Part shown: one piece after another, positions 1-6,727 of the stretch
How positions within the stretch are numbered: position 1 is the first letter of the stretch
Layout of the letters: every line of letters begins with the position of its first letter
Origin: JBHHYS01 sp046757645
Lineage (GTDB): Bacteria > Acidobacteriota > Terriglobia > Acidiferrales > 2-02-FULL-67-57
Reading direction: 5' to 3'
DNA: 11,100 nt
NCBI GenBank assembly: GCA_046757645.1
Contig: JBHHYS010000077.1
Location: 1-11,100 of the forward strand
Program-made: the position numbers and the translations under genes
The notes under the pieces: model-generated
What the model saw: the letters and a program-made list of their open reading frames with translations, nothing else
Database searches by the model: none
What the model was told of the DNA's origin: nothing

Positions 1-1
1 G

Positions 2-64
2 ATTACCGACCACATTCGCCAGCAAACCGTCTCCCCCAGCGCCCACTTCCGCGTCCGGCGGTAA
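2..64 (+). CDS. C-terminal tail of an unidentified plus-strand protein (partial)
   Basis: The frame starting at base 2 is open from the window edge and ends at a TAA at 62-64, giving the 20-residue tail ITDHIRQQTVSPSAHFRVRR. Eighteen of its 20 codons end in G or C. The third positions of the competing minus-strand frame over the same bases do not show such a bias, so the plus frame looks coded. The tail is too short to name a family. It would be convergent with the large minus-strand gene ending at 270. The gene body lies outside the window. Confidence is limited because only 20 codons are visible. Confidence 0.4.
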   Translation: MTDHIRQQTVSPSAHFRVRR

Positions 65-124
65 CCGAAAGCGAATTCACTAGGGGGGCCCGGCGGAAGC
101 AGCGGTTAGACGATCCACGCTGCC

Positions 125-215
125 GAATCAATCCCCGCACTGTTCTGCCGCCAAAGAGCACCTGCCGGGCTGCCACACTGAAGTGCCATTCAGGTGCTGA
201 GATGGGGATTGGTTC
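125..215. repeat. Nested inverted repeat in the convergent intergenic region
   Basis: Bases 125-136 (GAATCAATCCCC) pair with 204-215 (GGGGATTGGTTC) over 12 positions with one G-T wobble. Nested inside, 157-164 (AGCACCTG) pairs perfectly with 191-198 (CAGGTGCT). The element fills most of the gap between the plus-strand tail ending at 64 and the minus-strand gene ending at 270. There is no T-run on either side, so a classical intrinsic terminator is not evident. A structured transcript end, a small RNA, or a REP/MITE-like palindromic repeat are all possible. The rest of 65-269 shows nothing recognisable. Confidence 0.6.
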
Positions 216-269
216 TTCGCAGGGCGGGAAATTCACCGAGCGCCGCTGTCTTGCCGTCCTCGGGGCAGC

Positions 270-2252
270 CTAGGGCGGGCTAGCGTCAGGGGAGCGGCGC
301 AGCTGTTCGAGGTCGTTCCGGGCCCGGGGGTCGTTCGGCCGCAGCTCCAAGACCTTTTCCAAGGCTTGGCGGGCTTCCGCGAGCCGGCCGGTTTCCGCGT
401 AGGCGTAGGCGAGCAAATAGTAGGCGTCGGCGTCCACGGGGTTCAGTTCAACGGCGCGTGCGAGCGGGCCCACCGCCTGAGTGGTCATTTGGGCTTGCAG
501 GTAGGCGTTGCCCAGGTTCTTATACGCCTGGGCGTAATCGGGCTTCAATTCGACGGCCTTCGCGAACCTCTCCTGAGCGAGGAAGAGAGCCCCGGTGCGG
601 GCGTAGAGGATACCCAGGACGTTGTGGGCGGCGGCGTCGCCCGGTTCGAGTTGCAAGTAGGCCCGGAACAGCTGCTTGGCCTGTTGCACCTTCCCGTTGG
701 CAATCAGCACCTCCCCGTATTGTCGGAGAGCCGCCGGGTTTTCTGGAGCGCGCTGCGCGCCGCGCGCCAAGACTGCTTCGGCCTTTTCCGGCTGTCTCAA
801 GCGCAGGTAGAGCTTTCCGAGGCTGGAATAAGCGGACAGGAGGTCCGGGCGCAGTTCAATTGACCGCTCCAGGGCCTGGCGGGCGCGTTCTAGTTCGCCC
901 TCCCGACCGTAGATCAGACCCAAAAGGTTCCAGGCGTCGGCGTCCTCGAGGTTCCGCTCGACGGCCTTCTTCAAGTAAGGTACGGCATCGGCAAACAATC
1001 GGTGAAAAGCAAATCTGGCCCCCAAGGCATTGTAGTCGCGAACGAAGCTCCCTGCGAAACGCCAACCAGGATACGGCAGTGCGGCCTGCGCCAGGGTCTC
1101 AGGCGCGTCGCGCACCGCGCGCAAATCGGCTTGGAGTGTTCCGAGAGGAGTGAGGCCACGGTAGAGTTTGACCAACTTCCCCTCAGCATCGAGTAAGAAC
1201 GTGGTGGGGATTTGGAGGCCGGTCGAGCGCCGAAAAAGGCTCCGGTAGAAGATGTCGTAGCGGTGCAGCGTTTCCGCGTCTATGAGCAGGACGGGGAAAG
1301 GCAACTGGCGTTCGCGCACGAACCGCTCGACTTCGGCCTGGTCGTCCGGCTCGTCGACTGAAACGGCTATAATGTCGGCCCCGGCCGCGCGTATTTCGGC
1401 GTGGTGCTCCTTCCACTGCCGCATCTCTTCCTGGCAGGGCACGCACCAAGTGGCCCAGAAGTTTAACAGCACCGGGCGCCCCCGCAAGCTGGCGGCTGCC
1501 ACAGTGGTTCCCCCAAGGTCTTTCAGCGCGAAGGGGGGCGTCGGCACGGGCTCGAGAAAAGCGTAGCCCTCCGGCCTCACACTGGGTTTGACGGGCTGCT
1601 GGGGCCGACAGGTGCTCAGATCAAAATTGCGCGGTCGGAAGGGGGTCGCCAGCCACTCAGCCTCCCCTTCAACAACGGTGATGAGATGGTCAGCCGGCAA
1701 ATCAGTCAGTGTTTGCCGGCCGCCGCTGGGCCAAGCGATGGTGGCCCGCAGTGGCCCGGTCGAAACTCCCAGGCCAAAGTAGACCCTCAGCGAAGACTGG
1801 GAGAGAAAGCCGCTGCCCAACTGCACCTGCTTGACGCGTTTGCCCTGCGCGGTTTCCAGTTCGATGAGAGCCCCGACCGCATCCCGGCTTGTCCTGAGCG
1901 AAGCCGAAGGGTTGATTTCGGGGCCGCGGAGGCGAAAGGCAATGCTGGGGTTATTGGTGGGGGTGTCGTTCCGCAGGATGCGAAGCTGGGGGGCGTTGCG
2001 GCTCTTGAGGATGAGGTCGAGGTCACCGTCGTTATCGAGATCGAGGAGGCTAAACGCGCGTCCGTCCTCGGGGAAATCGAGCCCCACAGCCCCCGAGACG
2101 TCCATAAAGCGGCCCTCGCCCAAGTTCAGGTAGAAGACATTGCGCTCCCGCCCGCTCCAGGAGCCGTCTTCGTGGATCAGCTGACCAATGGCTATCGTGC
2201 GGCGTGCGTAATCGCGAGTGACCCTCGGGGTCTCAGTGGATTTGGCGGCCAC
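270..2252 (-). CDS. ASPIC/UnbV - thioredoxin-like - TPR protein; probably the C-terminal half of the gene starting at 4181
   Basis: The product is 660 residues if read from the GTG at 2252. Residues 35-80 hold a last VCBS/FG-GAP unit with the calcium-loop pattern DLDNDGDLD (71-79). Residues about 105-200 form an ASPIC/UnbV domain (RDAVGA, GSGFLSQSS, WPSGG). Residues about 235-385 form an AhpC/TSA-redoxin (TlpA-like) domain with FWATWCVPC (C270, C273) and a cis-proline motif at IPT (P349). Residues about 405-655 are TPR repeats (for example AYKNLGNAYLQ). The GTG has no convincing Shine-Dalgarno and lies inside an apparently conserved stretch (SFFWRQVAAK) that stays open back to a TGA at 2271. 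It is probably not a true start, and the frame is the same as that of the upstream ORF. The gene ends in TAG. Domain calls are from recognisable motifs; the physiological role is unknown. A short repeat-derived insert is present at residues about 114-123. Confidence 0.85.
   Translation of the reverse strand: MAAKSTETPRVTRDYARRTIAIGQLIHEDGSWSGRERNVFYLNLGEGRFMDVSGAVGLDFPEDGRAFSLLDLDNDGDLDLILKSRNAPQLRILRNDTPTNNPSIAFRLRGPEINPSASLRTSRDAVGALIELETAQGKRVKQVQLGSGFLSQSSLRVYFGLGVSTGPLRATIAWPSGGRQTLTDLPADHLITVVEGEAEWLATPFRPRNFDLSTCRPQQPVKPSVRPEGYAFLEPVPTPPFALKDLGGTTVAAASLRGRPVLLNFWATWCVPCQEEMRQWKEHHAEIRAAGADIIAVSVDEPDDQAEVERFVRERQLPFPVLLIDAETLHRYDIFYRSLFRRSTGLQIPTTFLLDAEGKLVKLYRGLTPLGTLQADLRAVRDAPETLAQAALPYPGWRFAGSFVRDYNALGARFAFHRLFADAVPYLKKAVERNLEDADAWNLLGLIYGREGELERARQALERSIELRPDLLSAYSSLGKLYLRLRQPEKAEAVLARGAQRAPENPAALRQYGEVLIANGKVQQAKQLFRAYLQLEPGDAAAHNVLGILYARTGALFLAQERFAKAVELKPDYAQAYKNLGNAYLQAQMTTQAVGPLARAVELNPVDADAYYLLAYAYAETGRLAEARQALEKVLELRPNDPRARNDLEQLRRSPDASPP
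1887..1911. repeat. Short dispersed-type repeat inserted in frame in the ASPIC domain
   Basis: The plus strand reads TCCTGAGCGAAGCCGAAGG within this interval. It resembles a family of short near-palindromic repeats (…CTTCG…CTCAGGAC…) that I recall being scattered through many environmental bacterial genomes and that give tell-tale peptides such as LSEAEG, PERSRR and SLRTS in different frames. Here the gene reads NPSASLRTS just before RDAVGA. At this place ASPIC/UnbV proteins normally pass directly from an R-L-x-G strand to S-N-R-D-A-[IV]-G. The insert therefore adds about ten residues without breaking the frame. Membership of the repeat family is from memory, not from a search. Confidence 0.6.
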
Positions 2253-2273
2253 CTGCCGCCAGAAGAAGCTTCA
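2243..2273 (-). promoter_or_regulatory. In-frame TGA followed by a SECIS-like stem-loop (candidate recoding site)
   Basis: On the minus strand a TGA (2273-2271) is followed by nine bases, then TGGCGGC (2261-2255), loop AGGTG (2254-2250) and GCCGCCA (2249-2243), a perfect 7-bp stem. The loop begins 16 bases after the TGA and has G as its second base. As I recall the bacterial SECIS rules, the apical loop lies about 16-37 nt from UGA and has a G in its first two bases, so this fits at the lower edge. The bases also encode WRQVAAK, so the pairing may be a by-product of GC-rich codons. Alternatives are termination with reinitiation at the GTG in the loop, a nonsense mutation, or a sequencing error. 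Confidence 0.4.
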
Positions 2274-4181
2274 AAGGTCGTGAGTGCTTTCGTTGGTTAT
2301 GTAGCCGTTGGCGACATAGATGTCTTCACGACCGTCGAGGTCGAGGTCGAAGAACTGGCTTGCCCAGGCCCAGCGGCCCAGAGTGACGCCGGTGGTTTCG
2401 CTTACATCCTCGAAGGTGCCATCGCCGCGGTTGCGGAAGAGGGTGTTGCCCTTGGCAAGCCTTTGATAGGCTTTCTGCACGGCGGCGCCCGAGTTTGACT
2501 TGAAGGCGGACTGGGCGGTAAGCCGCAGCCCTGCGGTGGAGTACATATTGCCGACGTAAAGGTCGAGCCAACCGTCGTTGTCGTAGTCCTCCCAGGCGGC
2601 GCTCATCCCGTGCCCGATGTCCTCGACCCCGGCCGCGGCGGCGACGTCCGCGAACTTGCCGTTGCCGTTCGAGCGGTAGAGGTTGTTGCGGCCGAAGTCG
2701 TTGGCGACATAAAGGTCAGGCCAGCCGTCCCGGTTGTAGTCGCCCCAGGCACAGGCAAAACTGAAGCGGTTATTGTTTTGGTCGAGCCCAGTTTCGCGGC
2801 TGACGTCGGTAAAGGTGCCGTCGCCGTTGTTGCGGAAGAGGAAATTCGGCGGGCCGTTGGTGGCGTCGTAGTAGGGGGCGGGCTGGGGGAAGCTGCCCTC
2901 ACCGGCCTGCCAGGCGTAGGAGCACACGTAGAAATCCAGCCAGCCGTCGCGGTTGTAGTCGGTCACGCAGGCCGAGTAGAAGCTGGAGCTTTCCTCCACG
3001 GCCGTGCTCAAACCTATCTGCTTGCGGTCGAGAAAGGTGAAGGACCCCTGGCCGTCGTTCTCAAACAGCAGCAATTGATGGCCGGTCATCAGCAGGTCGG
3101 GGTCGCCGTCGTTGTCGTAGTCGAAGAAAACCGCACTGGAAGCGCGGTCGAGCGCGTCCAGGCCGGCTTGAGCGCTAATTTCGGTGAAGGTGCCGTCGCC
3201 GATGGCGCGGAAGAGCCGGTTGGGCAACCCATCGGGCTGGCAAACGTAGATGTCGTCGAGGCCATCTCCGTCAATGTCCGCCACCGCCACGCCATTGAAG
3301 CCGTTGATGGTAATGCCGCTGGCAACATCCAGGTGAGCGCTCCACCAGTCCACCCCGATCAGCAATTGCTGATAGGCGGGGTTCTGGCCCACGGCGCAGC
3401 GGGTGACGTCGGTGAAGAGGGGCCGGGGCGTGCGGCTTTCCCAGCCTTTGTCAACCGCCAGCTCCACCCAGAGCCAGCCCTGGGAGGGATGCTGGCGCCA
3501 GCGGGTCATCCAGGAGCCGCTGAGCTGGCGTGTGTCTCCCGTCTCCGTGCGGCCGGTAAGGTCGTAGCGGATTTGGAGTTCCACCTGGGGCGGCTGGGTC
3601 TCCTCAATAGAAATCGCCGTGGTCTTCAGCTCGATCTGGTTGATCTCGGCTAGGCCGGCCAGCCACCGCTCCAGCTCCTGTGGAAGTGCCTCGGCGGTGA
3701 CACTGCGAGTTCGCTGCGGCTCGTAGAGCTCCACCGCGGGGGGCTGATCCCGCAGGCGCATTTTTCGCGCCGGCACCAGCGGCGTACCGCGAAACTCCGG
3801 GGCGATCAAGGGAGCGAGTGTTCGCGCCTCCACAGCGGGCCGGTGGGCGAGGATCTTCTTCAACTGATTCAGGCGGACTTCGATTTCTTCATTGTACCGT
3901 TCGCTGAGAAACTCGTCCTTGCCGGTTTCAGCCTGTTCGACGATAGCATCCACCGGCGTCTTGAAGGGGGTCGCCGGCTGCTGGAGGGCGGGGATAGGCT
4001 CGGGAGCCAGGGCGGGCTGCTGGGCGAGCCCGATGCCCGCCAGGCTGACGACACAGACTCCTATCCCCAGCAGGAACGGCCAGCGTGCCTGAGGCCACCG
4101 TCTGGACAACTTGACCCCGCCGAGCCTGGGACTATTCAGCTTCTCCTGAGCGTGGTGCGGGGAAATCATGTGGCGGATCAT
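2271..4181 (-). CDS. Exported VCBS/FG-GAP beta-propeller protein; probably the N-terminal half of a 1303-residue gene ended by an internal TGA
   Basis: The frame gives 636 residues. A basic stretch (SRRWPQARW) precedes a hydrophobic segment at about 35-52 ending GLAQQ, consistent with a signal peptide or anchor, so the protein should act outside the cytoplasm. Residues about 70-280 are an unrecognised N-terminal region. Residues about 290-636 hold six VCBS/FG-GAP units with Ca-loop motifs: DIDGDGLDD (302), DYDNDGDPD (354), DYNRDGWLD (408), DYNRDGWPD (481), DYDNDGWLD (533), DLDLDGRED (612). This is the CRTAC1 family type. The stop is TGA, after which the same frame continues into SFFWRQVAAK and a seventh repeat, so the propeller is incomplete without the downstream frame. 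The start is uncertain: the ATG at 4181 lacks a good Shine-Dalgarno, and ATG at residue 5 or TTG at residue 25 are alternatives. A promoter lies at 4203-4232. Function is unknown. Confidence 0.88.
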   Translation of the reverse strand: MIRHMISPHHAQEKLNSPRLGGVKLSRRWPQARWPFLLGIGVCVVSLAGIGLAQQPALAPEPIPALQQPATPFKTPVDAIVEQAETGKDEFLSERYNEEIEVRLNQLKKILAHRPAVEARTLAPLIAPEFRGTPLVPARKMRLRDQPPAVELYEPQRTRSVTAEALPQELERWLAGLAEINQIELKTTAISIEETQPPQVELQIRYDLTGRTETGDTRQLSGSWMTRWRQHPSQGWLWVELAVDKGWESRTPRPLFTDVTRCAVGQNPAYQQLLIGVDWWSAHLDVASGITINGFNGVAVADIDGDGLDDIYVCQPDGLPNRLFRAIGDGTFTEISAQAGLDALDRASSAVFFDYDNDGDPDLLMTGHQLLLFENDGQGSFTFLDRKQIGLSTAVEESSSFYSACVTDYNRDGWLDFYVCSYAWQAGEGSFPQPAPYYDATNGPPNFLFRNNGDGTFTDVSRETGLDQNNNRFSFACAWGDYNRDGWPDLYVANDFGRNNLYRSNGNGKFADVAAAAGVEDIGHGMSAAWEDYDNDGWLDLYVGNMYSTAGLRLTAQSAFKSNSGAAVQKAYQRLAKGNTLFRNRGDGTFEDVSETTGVTLGRWAWASQFFDLDLDGREDIYVANGYITNESTHDL

Positions 4182-4202
4182 GGATAACCGCGGCTAGCGG
4201 AC

Positions 4203-4232
4203 ATCTTAATACTCCGGACGGAGGTAAGTCAA
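4203..4232 (-). promoter_or_regulatory. Predicted sigma70-type promoter of the large VCBS gene
   Basis: On the minus strand TTGACT (4232-4227) and TAAGAT (4208-4203) are 18 bases apart; TTGACT matches the -35 consensus at five of six positions. Transcription would begin about 15 bases before the ATG at 4181, leaving almost no leader. Between the boxes is the small palindrome CTCCG-GA-CGGAG (4212-4223), which could be an operator. The -35 box overlaps the end of the broken efp frame, so the rearranged sequence next to it supplies part of this promoter. Confidence 0.55.
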
Positions 4233-4591
4233 CGTCCAGATCGCAACGTGTCCTGGGAGAAATGAAAATGGCTTACGGTATGGTCCAAGAGATTCCCTTG
4301 TTTGTCGTGTCCTGACTTTGCCCCTGAATTTCCCGCAGCACCCAGAATCATACATAGTAGTTGGCCTCTGGCTGGGTCCGCTCCCAGAATGTTCTGGCTT
4401 CCGACTGGCGCACCCGCGGCCAGCACACTTGCCCTCACGCTGGCTGCGGAAAGCCAGAACAACAGTCCACGGGAAGGTGGAGGCTGGCTGCCCAAGCCGC
4501 CGCCGGCGTGGTACTCTGCGGTGAGCACTTTGTAGAGTTCGCCTTCCACCCGGACGGTCATTCCCGAGCGCAACTCAGAGGCTGCCAGCAT
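4229..4591 (-). pseudogene. efp: 5' fragment of an elongation factor P gene joined to unrelated sequence
   Basis: Residues 1-32 (4591-4496) read as the start of domain I of elongation factor P: MLAASELRSGMTVRVEGE, then LYKVLTAEYHAGGG. A good Shine-Dalgarno (GAAGG, 7 bases before ATG) is present. EF-P is normally about 185-190 residues and relieves ribosome stalling at polyprolines. Here the similarity stops after GGG, just where the tip lysine (K34 in E. coli numbering, often modified) would follow. The frame then runs on as a low-complexity tail to a TGA at 4229 (120 residues in all). I find no remains of EF-P domains II and III in any frame of 4230-4495. It sits 17 bases after pncA and was probably the third gene of that operon. 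Deletion or rearrangement is the simplest reading; an assembly misjoin at about 4495 is the main alternative. Confidence 0.75.
4390..4461. repeat. Inverted repeat within the sequence that replaces efp
   Basis: TGTTCTGGCTTCC (4390-4402) is the reverse complement of GGAAAGCCAGAACA (4448-4461) apart from one extra base. The spacer is 45 bases. It lies in the stretch 4233-4495 that has no recognisable gene. The arms could be the ends of a small non-autonomous element or a structured RNA. No target duplication is evident around it. Confidence 0.5.
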
Positions 4592-4608
4592 GTTTACCTT
4601 CGCTCCGG

Positions 4609-5217
4609 TTACCGGCCTGTGCCGCCCAAGAGCTCCTCTGTGGTGACCACCTGGCCGCCGCGACGCTGAATGTATTCGAAGGTGACGCGCGCCTTCGATT
4701 CATCCAGGTGATGAACCGCGTCGCGCACCAGACGCAGGCGGTAGCCGCGGTCGAGGAGGCCGCGGGCCGCCCGGTCGACACAGATTTCCGTTACCACTCC
4801 GTAGAGAACGACCTCGAACCCTCGTCCCAACCGGGCCAGCAGGGCTTCGGTGTTCGGGTTGGTGAACACGTCCAGTTGCTGTTTTTCAAGAATGACCTGG
4901 TTGTAGTCAGGCAGGTGCGCTGGAATCTCCGCTGGGCGGTTGGGAAGAACGGTCTGTTTCGCGAGTCGGGTCTCGGGGATCTTTTCCTGTCCTGGGGTGC
5001 CCACCAGGCAGTGGGGCGGATAGTGCTGAAATTCTTCGTCGCCGTCGCGGTGGGCGTCCATTGAGCTGACCACCAGGATGTTGTGTGTCTGCGCCCAGGC
5101 GGTCAAACGCGCGAGGTTGGGCATGATTTGTTCGGCGCCAGGGACATAGAGCTTTCCTTCCGGGTGCATAAAGTCCACTTGGGTGTCCACGTCCCAAAAG
5201 ATTCTTTCTGCGCTCAT
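4609..5217 (-). CDS. pncA: Nicotinamidase-type cysteine hydrolase (isochorismatase-like family)
   Basis: The product has 202 residues, normal for the family. It probably hydrolyses nicotinamide to nicotinate and ammonia in the cytoplasm, feeding the Preiss-Handler route of NAD synthesis. The catalytic triad is visible: D11 in WDVDTQVDF, K112 in LEKQQLDVF, and C146 in VVTEICVDRAARG. D54 and H56 in SSMDAHRDGDEEF, with H65 or H69 after them, fit the metal-binding DxH...H region of nicotinamidases. The gene starts at ATG 5217 with AAAGG six bases upstream and lies 10 bases after the stop of the nicotinate phosphoribosyltransferase gene, so the two are surely co-transcribed. That pairing is the main reason to prefer nicotinamidase over other isochorismatase-like hydrolases. 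It ends in TAA. Confidence 0.85.
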   Translation of the reverse strand: MSAERIFWDVDTQVDFMHPEGKLYVPGAEQIMPNLARLTAWAQTHNILVVSSMDAHRDGDEEFQHYPPHCLVGTPGQEKIPETRLAKQTVLPNRPAEIPAHLPDYNQVILEKQQLDVFTNPNTEALLARLGRGFEVVLYGVVTEICVDRAARGLLDRGYRLRLVRDAVHHLDESKARVTFEYIQRRGGQVVTTEELLGGTGR

Positions 5218-5227
5218 CTCATGCCTT

Positions 5228-6601
5228 TTATGAGCGGTTCTTCTTGGCCACCGGCTGGAGGATTCTCTGCCGCACCTCCTCCAGCAGGTTCTCCAGCGCC
5301 GGGCTGGGCCGCACCGGGTAGGGCGGGGCGTGGCGTAACTGGCGGTACCGCGCGGGGAGCCGGGCTAGATTCTTGCGGGCTCGCTGCTGGATGTCGGGCA
5401 GTGGGGGCGACGAGGCCGTGCGACGACCACCGCGCGCCACGCACTTCAGAAGGGCTTCGGGGTCGGCATACTGTTCGTCGGCTCGGGCAATCACATCGTG
5501 GTGGTAGAACCCCTGGGGGTCGAGGAAGCGGAACACCTGCTTGCACCCCGGATAGGTGACCTTGTCCTCGCTGAGCTTGGCGCGGTAGGCCGGCTCCGAA
5601 CCCGCCCGTACTTCCACGAGTTTGTAGACCCCGCCGAGGGCCGGGGCGTCTTTTGAGGTGGCCAGCTCAGTGCCCACGCCGAAAAAATCCACTGAGGCGC
5701 CGCGGGCGAGCGCCGCGGCGATGGCGTGCTCGTTCAGGTCGCCGCTGGCGAAAATCTTGGTATCGGTGTAGCCGGCCTGGTCCAGGCGGCGCCGCACCGC
5801 GCGGGAGAGTTCCACCAAGTCGCCGCTATCCAGGCGGACGCCGGTGGGGCGGAGCCCCAACTGGATGATTTTGTCAACCGCGGCCAGGGTGTCATAGGTA
5901 TCGACGAGAAGCACGGCGTGGTCAGGAAAGACGCGCTGGAACTGCCGGAAGCTCTCTTCTTCATCGCCGTAGGCCATTACGAACGAGTGGGCGACAGTGC
6001 CGTAGGTGGGTATGCCGAAGCGGAATCCGGCCTCCACGTTAGACGTGCCAATGCAGCCGCCGATGTAGGCCGCGCGTGCTGCCAGCACCCCGGCCTCGGG
6101 CCCGTGGGCTCGCCGCGTGCCGAACTCGACCACCCCGCGCCCCTGTGCCGCCTCGACCACGCGTGCGGCTTTGGTGGCAATCAGGGTTTGGAAGGTGAGG
6201 GTGGTGAGGAGAAAGGTCTCCACAATCTGGGCTTCGATGATGGGAGCGGTGACGCGCAGCAGAGGCTCTTCGCCGAAGGCAGGCGTGCCTTCGGGGATGG
6301 CCCAGACCTCACCGGTGAAGCGAAAGCTTTTCAGGTAGTCGAAGAAGTCATCGCGGACGTGGCGGAAGACGGGATGTCGGCGGAGATAATCAATCTCCGC
6401 CGGGGCGAATCGCAGGCTCTCGAGGAAATCGAGAGCTGGTTCGAGGCCGGCGGTGAGCAGGTAGGCGCGCTCGGGCGGCAGGGTGCGGACAAAGAGCTCG
6501 AAGCTGGCGGTGGCGTGGAAGTTATTCTCAAAATAGGCGGCCGCCATGGTGAGCTCGTAGAGATCGGTGAGCAGCACCGAGTGGCGGCTGGGTTTGGACA
6601 C
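5228..6601 (-). CDS. pncB: Nicotinate phosphoribosyltransferase
   Basis: The product has 457 residues, in the usual range. It converts nicotinate, PRPP and ATP to nicotinate mononucleotide, the committed step of the Preiss-Handler NAD pathway in the cytosol. Family marks seen: LLTDLYELTMAAAYF (10-24), FGTRRAHGPEAG (160-171), YGTVAHSFVMAYGDEEESF (200-218) where H205 is the expected phosphorylated histidine, GVRLDSGDL (254-262), IFASGDLNE (283-291) and FFGVGTEL (306-313). The C-terminal 60 residues are basic and variable. The start is GTG at 6601, chosen for the strong AGGAG five bases before it and agreement with the family N-terminus. It has its own promoter (6649-6678) and is followed by pncA and the efp fragment. 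It ends in TAA. Confidence 0.93.
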   Translation of the reverse strand: MSKPSRHSVLLTDLYELTMAAAYFENNFHATASFELFVRTLPPERAYLLTAGLEPALDFLESLRFAPAEIDYLRRHPVFRHVRDDFFDYLKSFRFTGEVWAIPEGTPAFGEEPLLRVTAPIIEAQIVETFLLTTLTFQTLIATKAARVVEAAQGRGVVEFGTRRAHGPEAGVLAARAAYIGGCIGTSNVEAGFRFGIPTYGTVAHSFVMAYGDEEESFRQFQRVFPDHAVLLVDTYDTLAAVDKIIQLGLRPTGVRLDSGDLVELSRAVRRRLDQAGYTDTKIFASGDLNEHAIAAALARGASVDFFGVGTELATSKDAPALGGVYKLVEVRAGSEPAYRAKLSEDKVTYPGCKQVFRFLDPQGFYHHDVIARADEQYADPEALLKCVARGGRRTASSPPLPDIQQRARKNLARLPARYRQLRHAPPYPVRPSPALENLLEEVRQRILQPVAKKNRS

Positions 6602-6633
6602 CTGGGCTCCTCTTGCCAGGCCAAGAAAAACTG

Positions 6634-6678
6634 TTTCCGGAAAAATTGATTATAGGCGGCGGCGGCACACATCTGCAA
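6634..6678 (-). promoter_or_regulatory. Predicted promoter of the pncB-pncA operon, with a palindrome at the start site
   Basis: A perfect TATAAT is at 6654-6649 on the minus strand. A weak -35 (TTGCAG, 6678-6673) is 18 bases upstream. The start point would fall near 6642, about 40 bases before the GTG. Exactly there is the 10-base perfect palindrome TTTCCGGAAA (6634-6643) flanked by T-runs, a possible operator. The sequence does not identify a regulator. Confidence 0.6.
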
Positions 6679-6727
6679 GCACTCTGGCCACGGACACGGG
6701 CAGCAGTTCGCCGGGGCGAGGGGGGAG

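Noticed and set aside
3..236. Minus-strand frame of 77 codons
   Set aside because: No recognisable protein, lies over the convergent intergenic region with its inverted repeat, and competes with a plus-strand tail that has stronger third-position GC bias.
366..863. Long plus-strand frames opposite the VCBS/redoxin gene (also 1686-2498, 2610-3653, 7743-9416)
   Set aside because: They are antisense shadows in high-GC coding DNA; the minus-strand frames carry clear domains and motifs.
270..4181. General reassignment of TGA to Trp or Gly in this organism
   Set aside because: All other genes read without internal TGA and use TGG for Trp; only one in-frame TGA is seen in 11 kb.
4262..4315. Plus-strand mini-ORF of 17 codons with GGGAGA just upstream
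   Set aside because: Too short, no gene follows it on the plus strand, and the spacing of the ribosome binding site is poor; it looks like chance.
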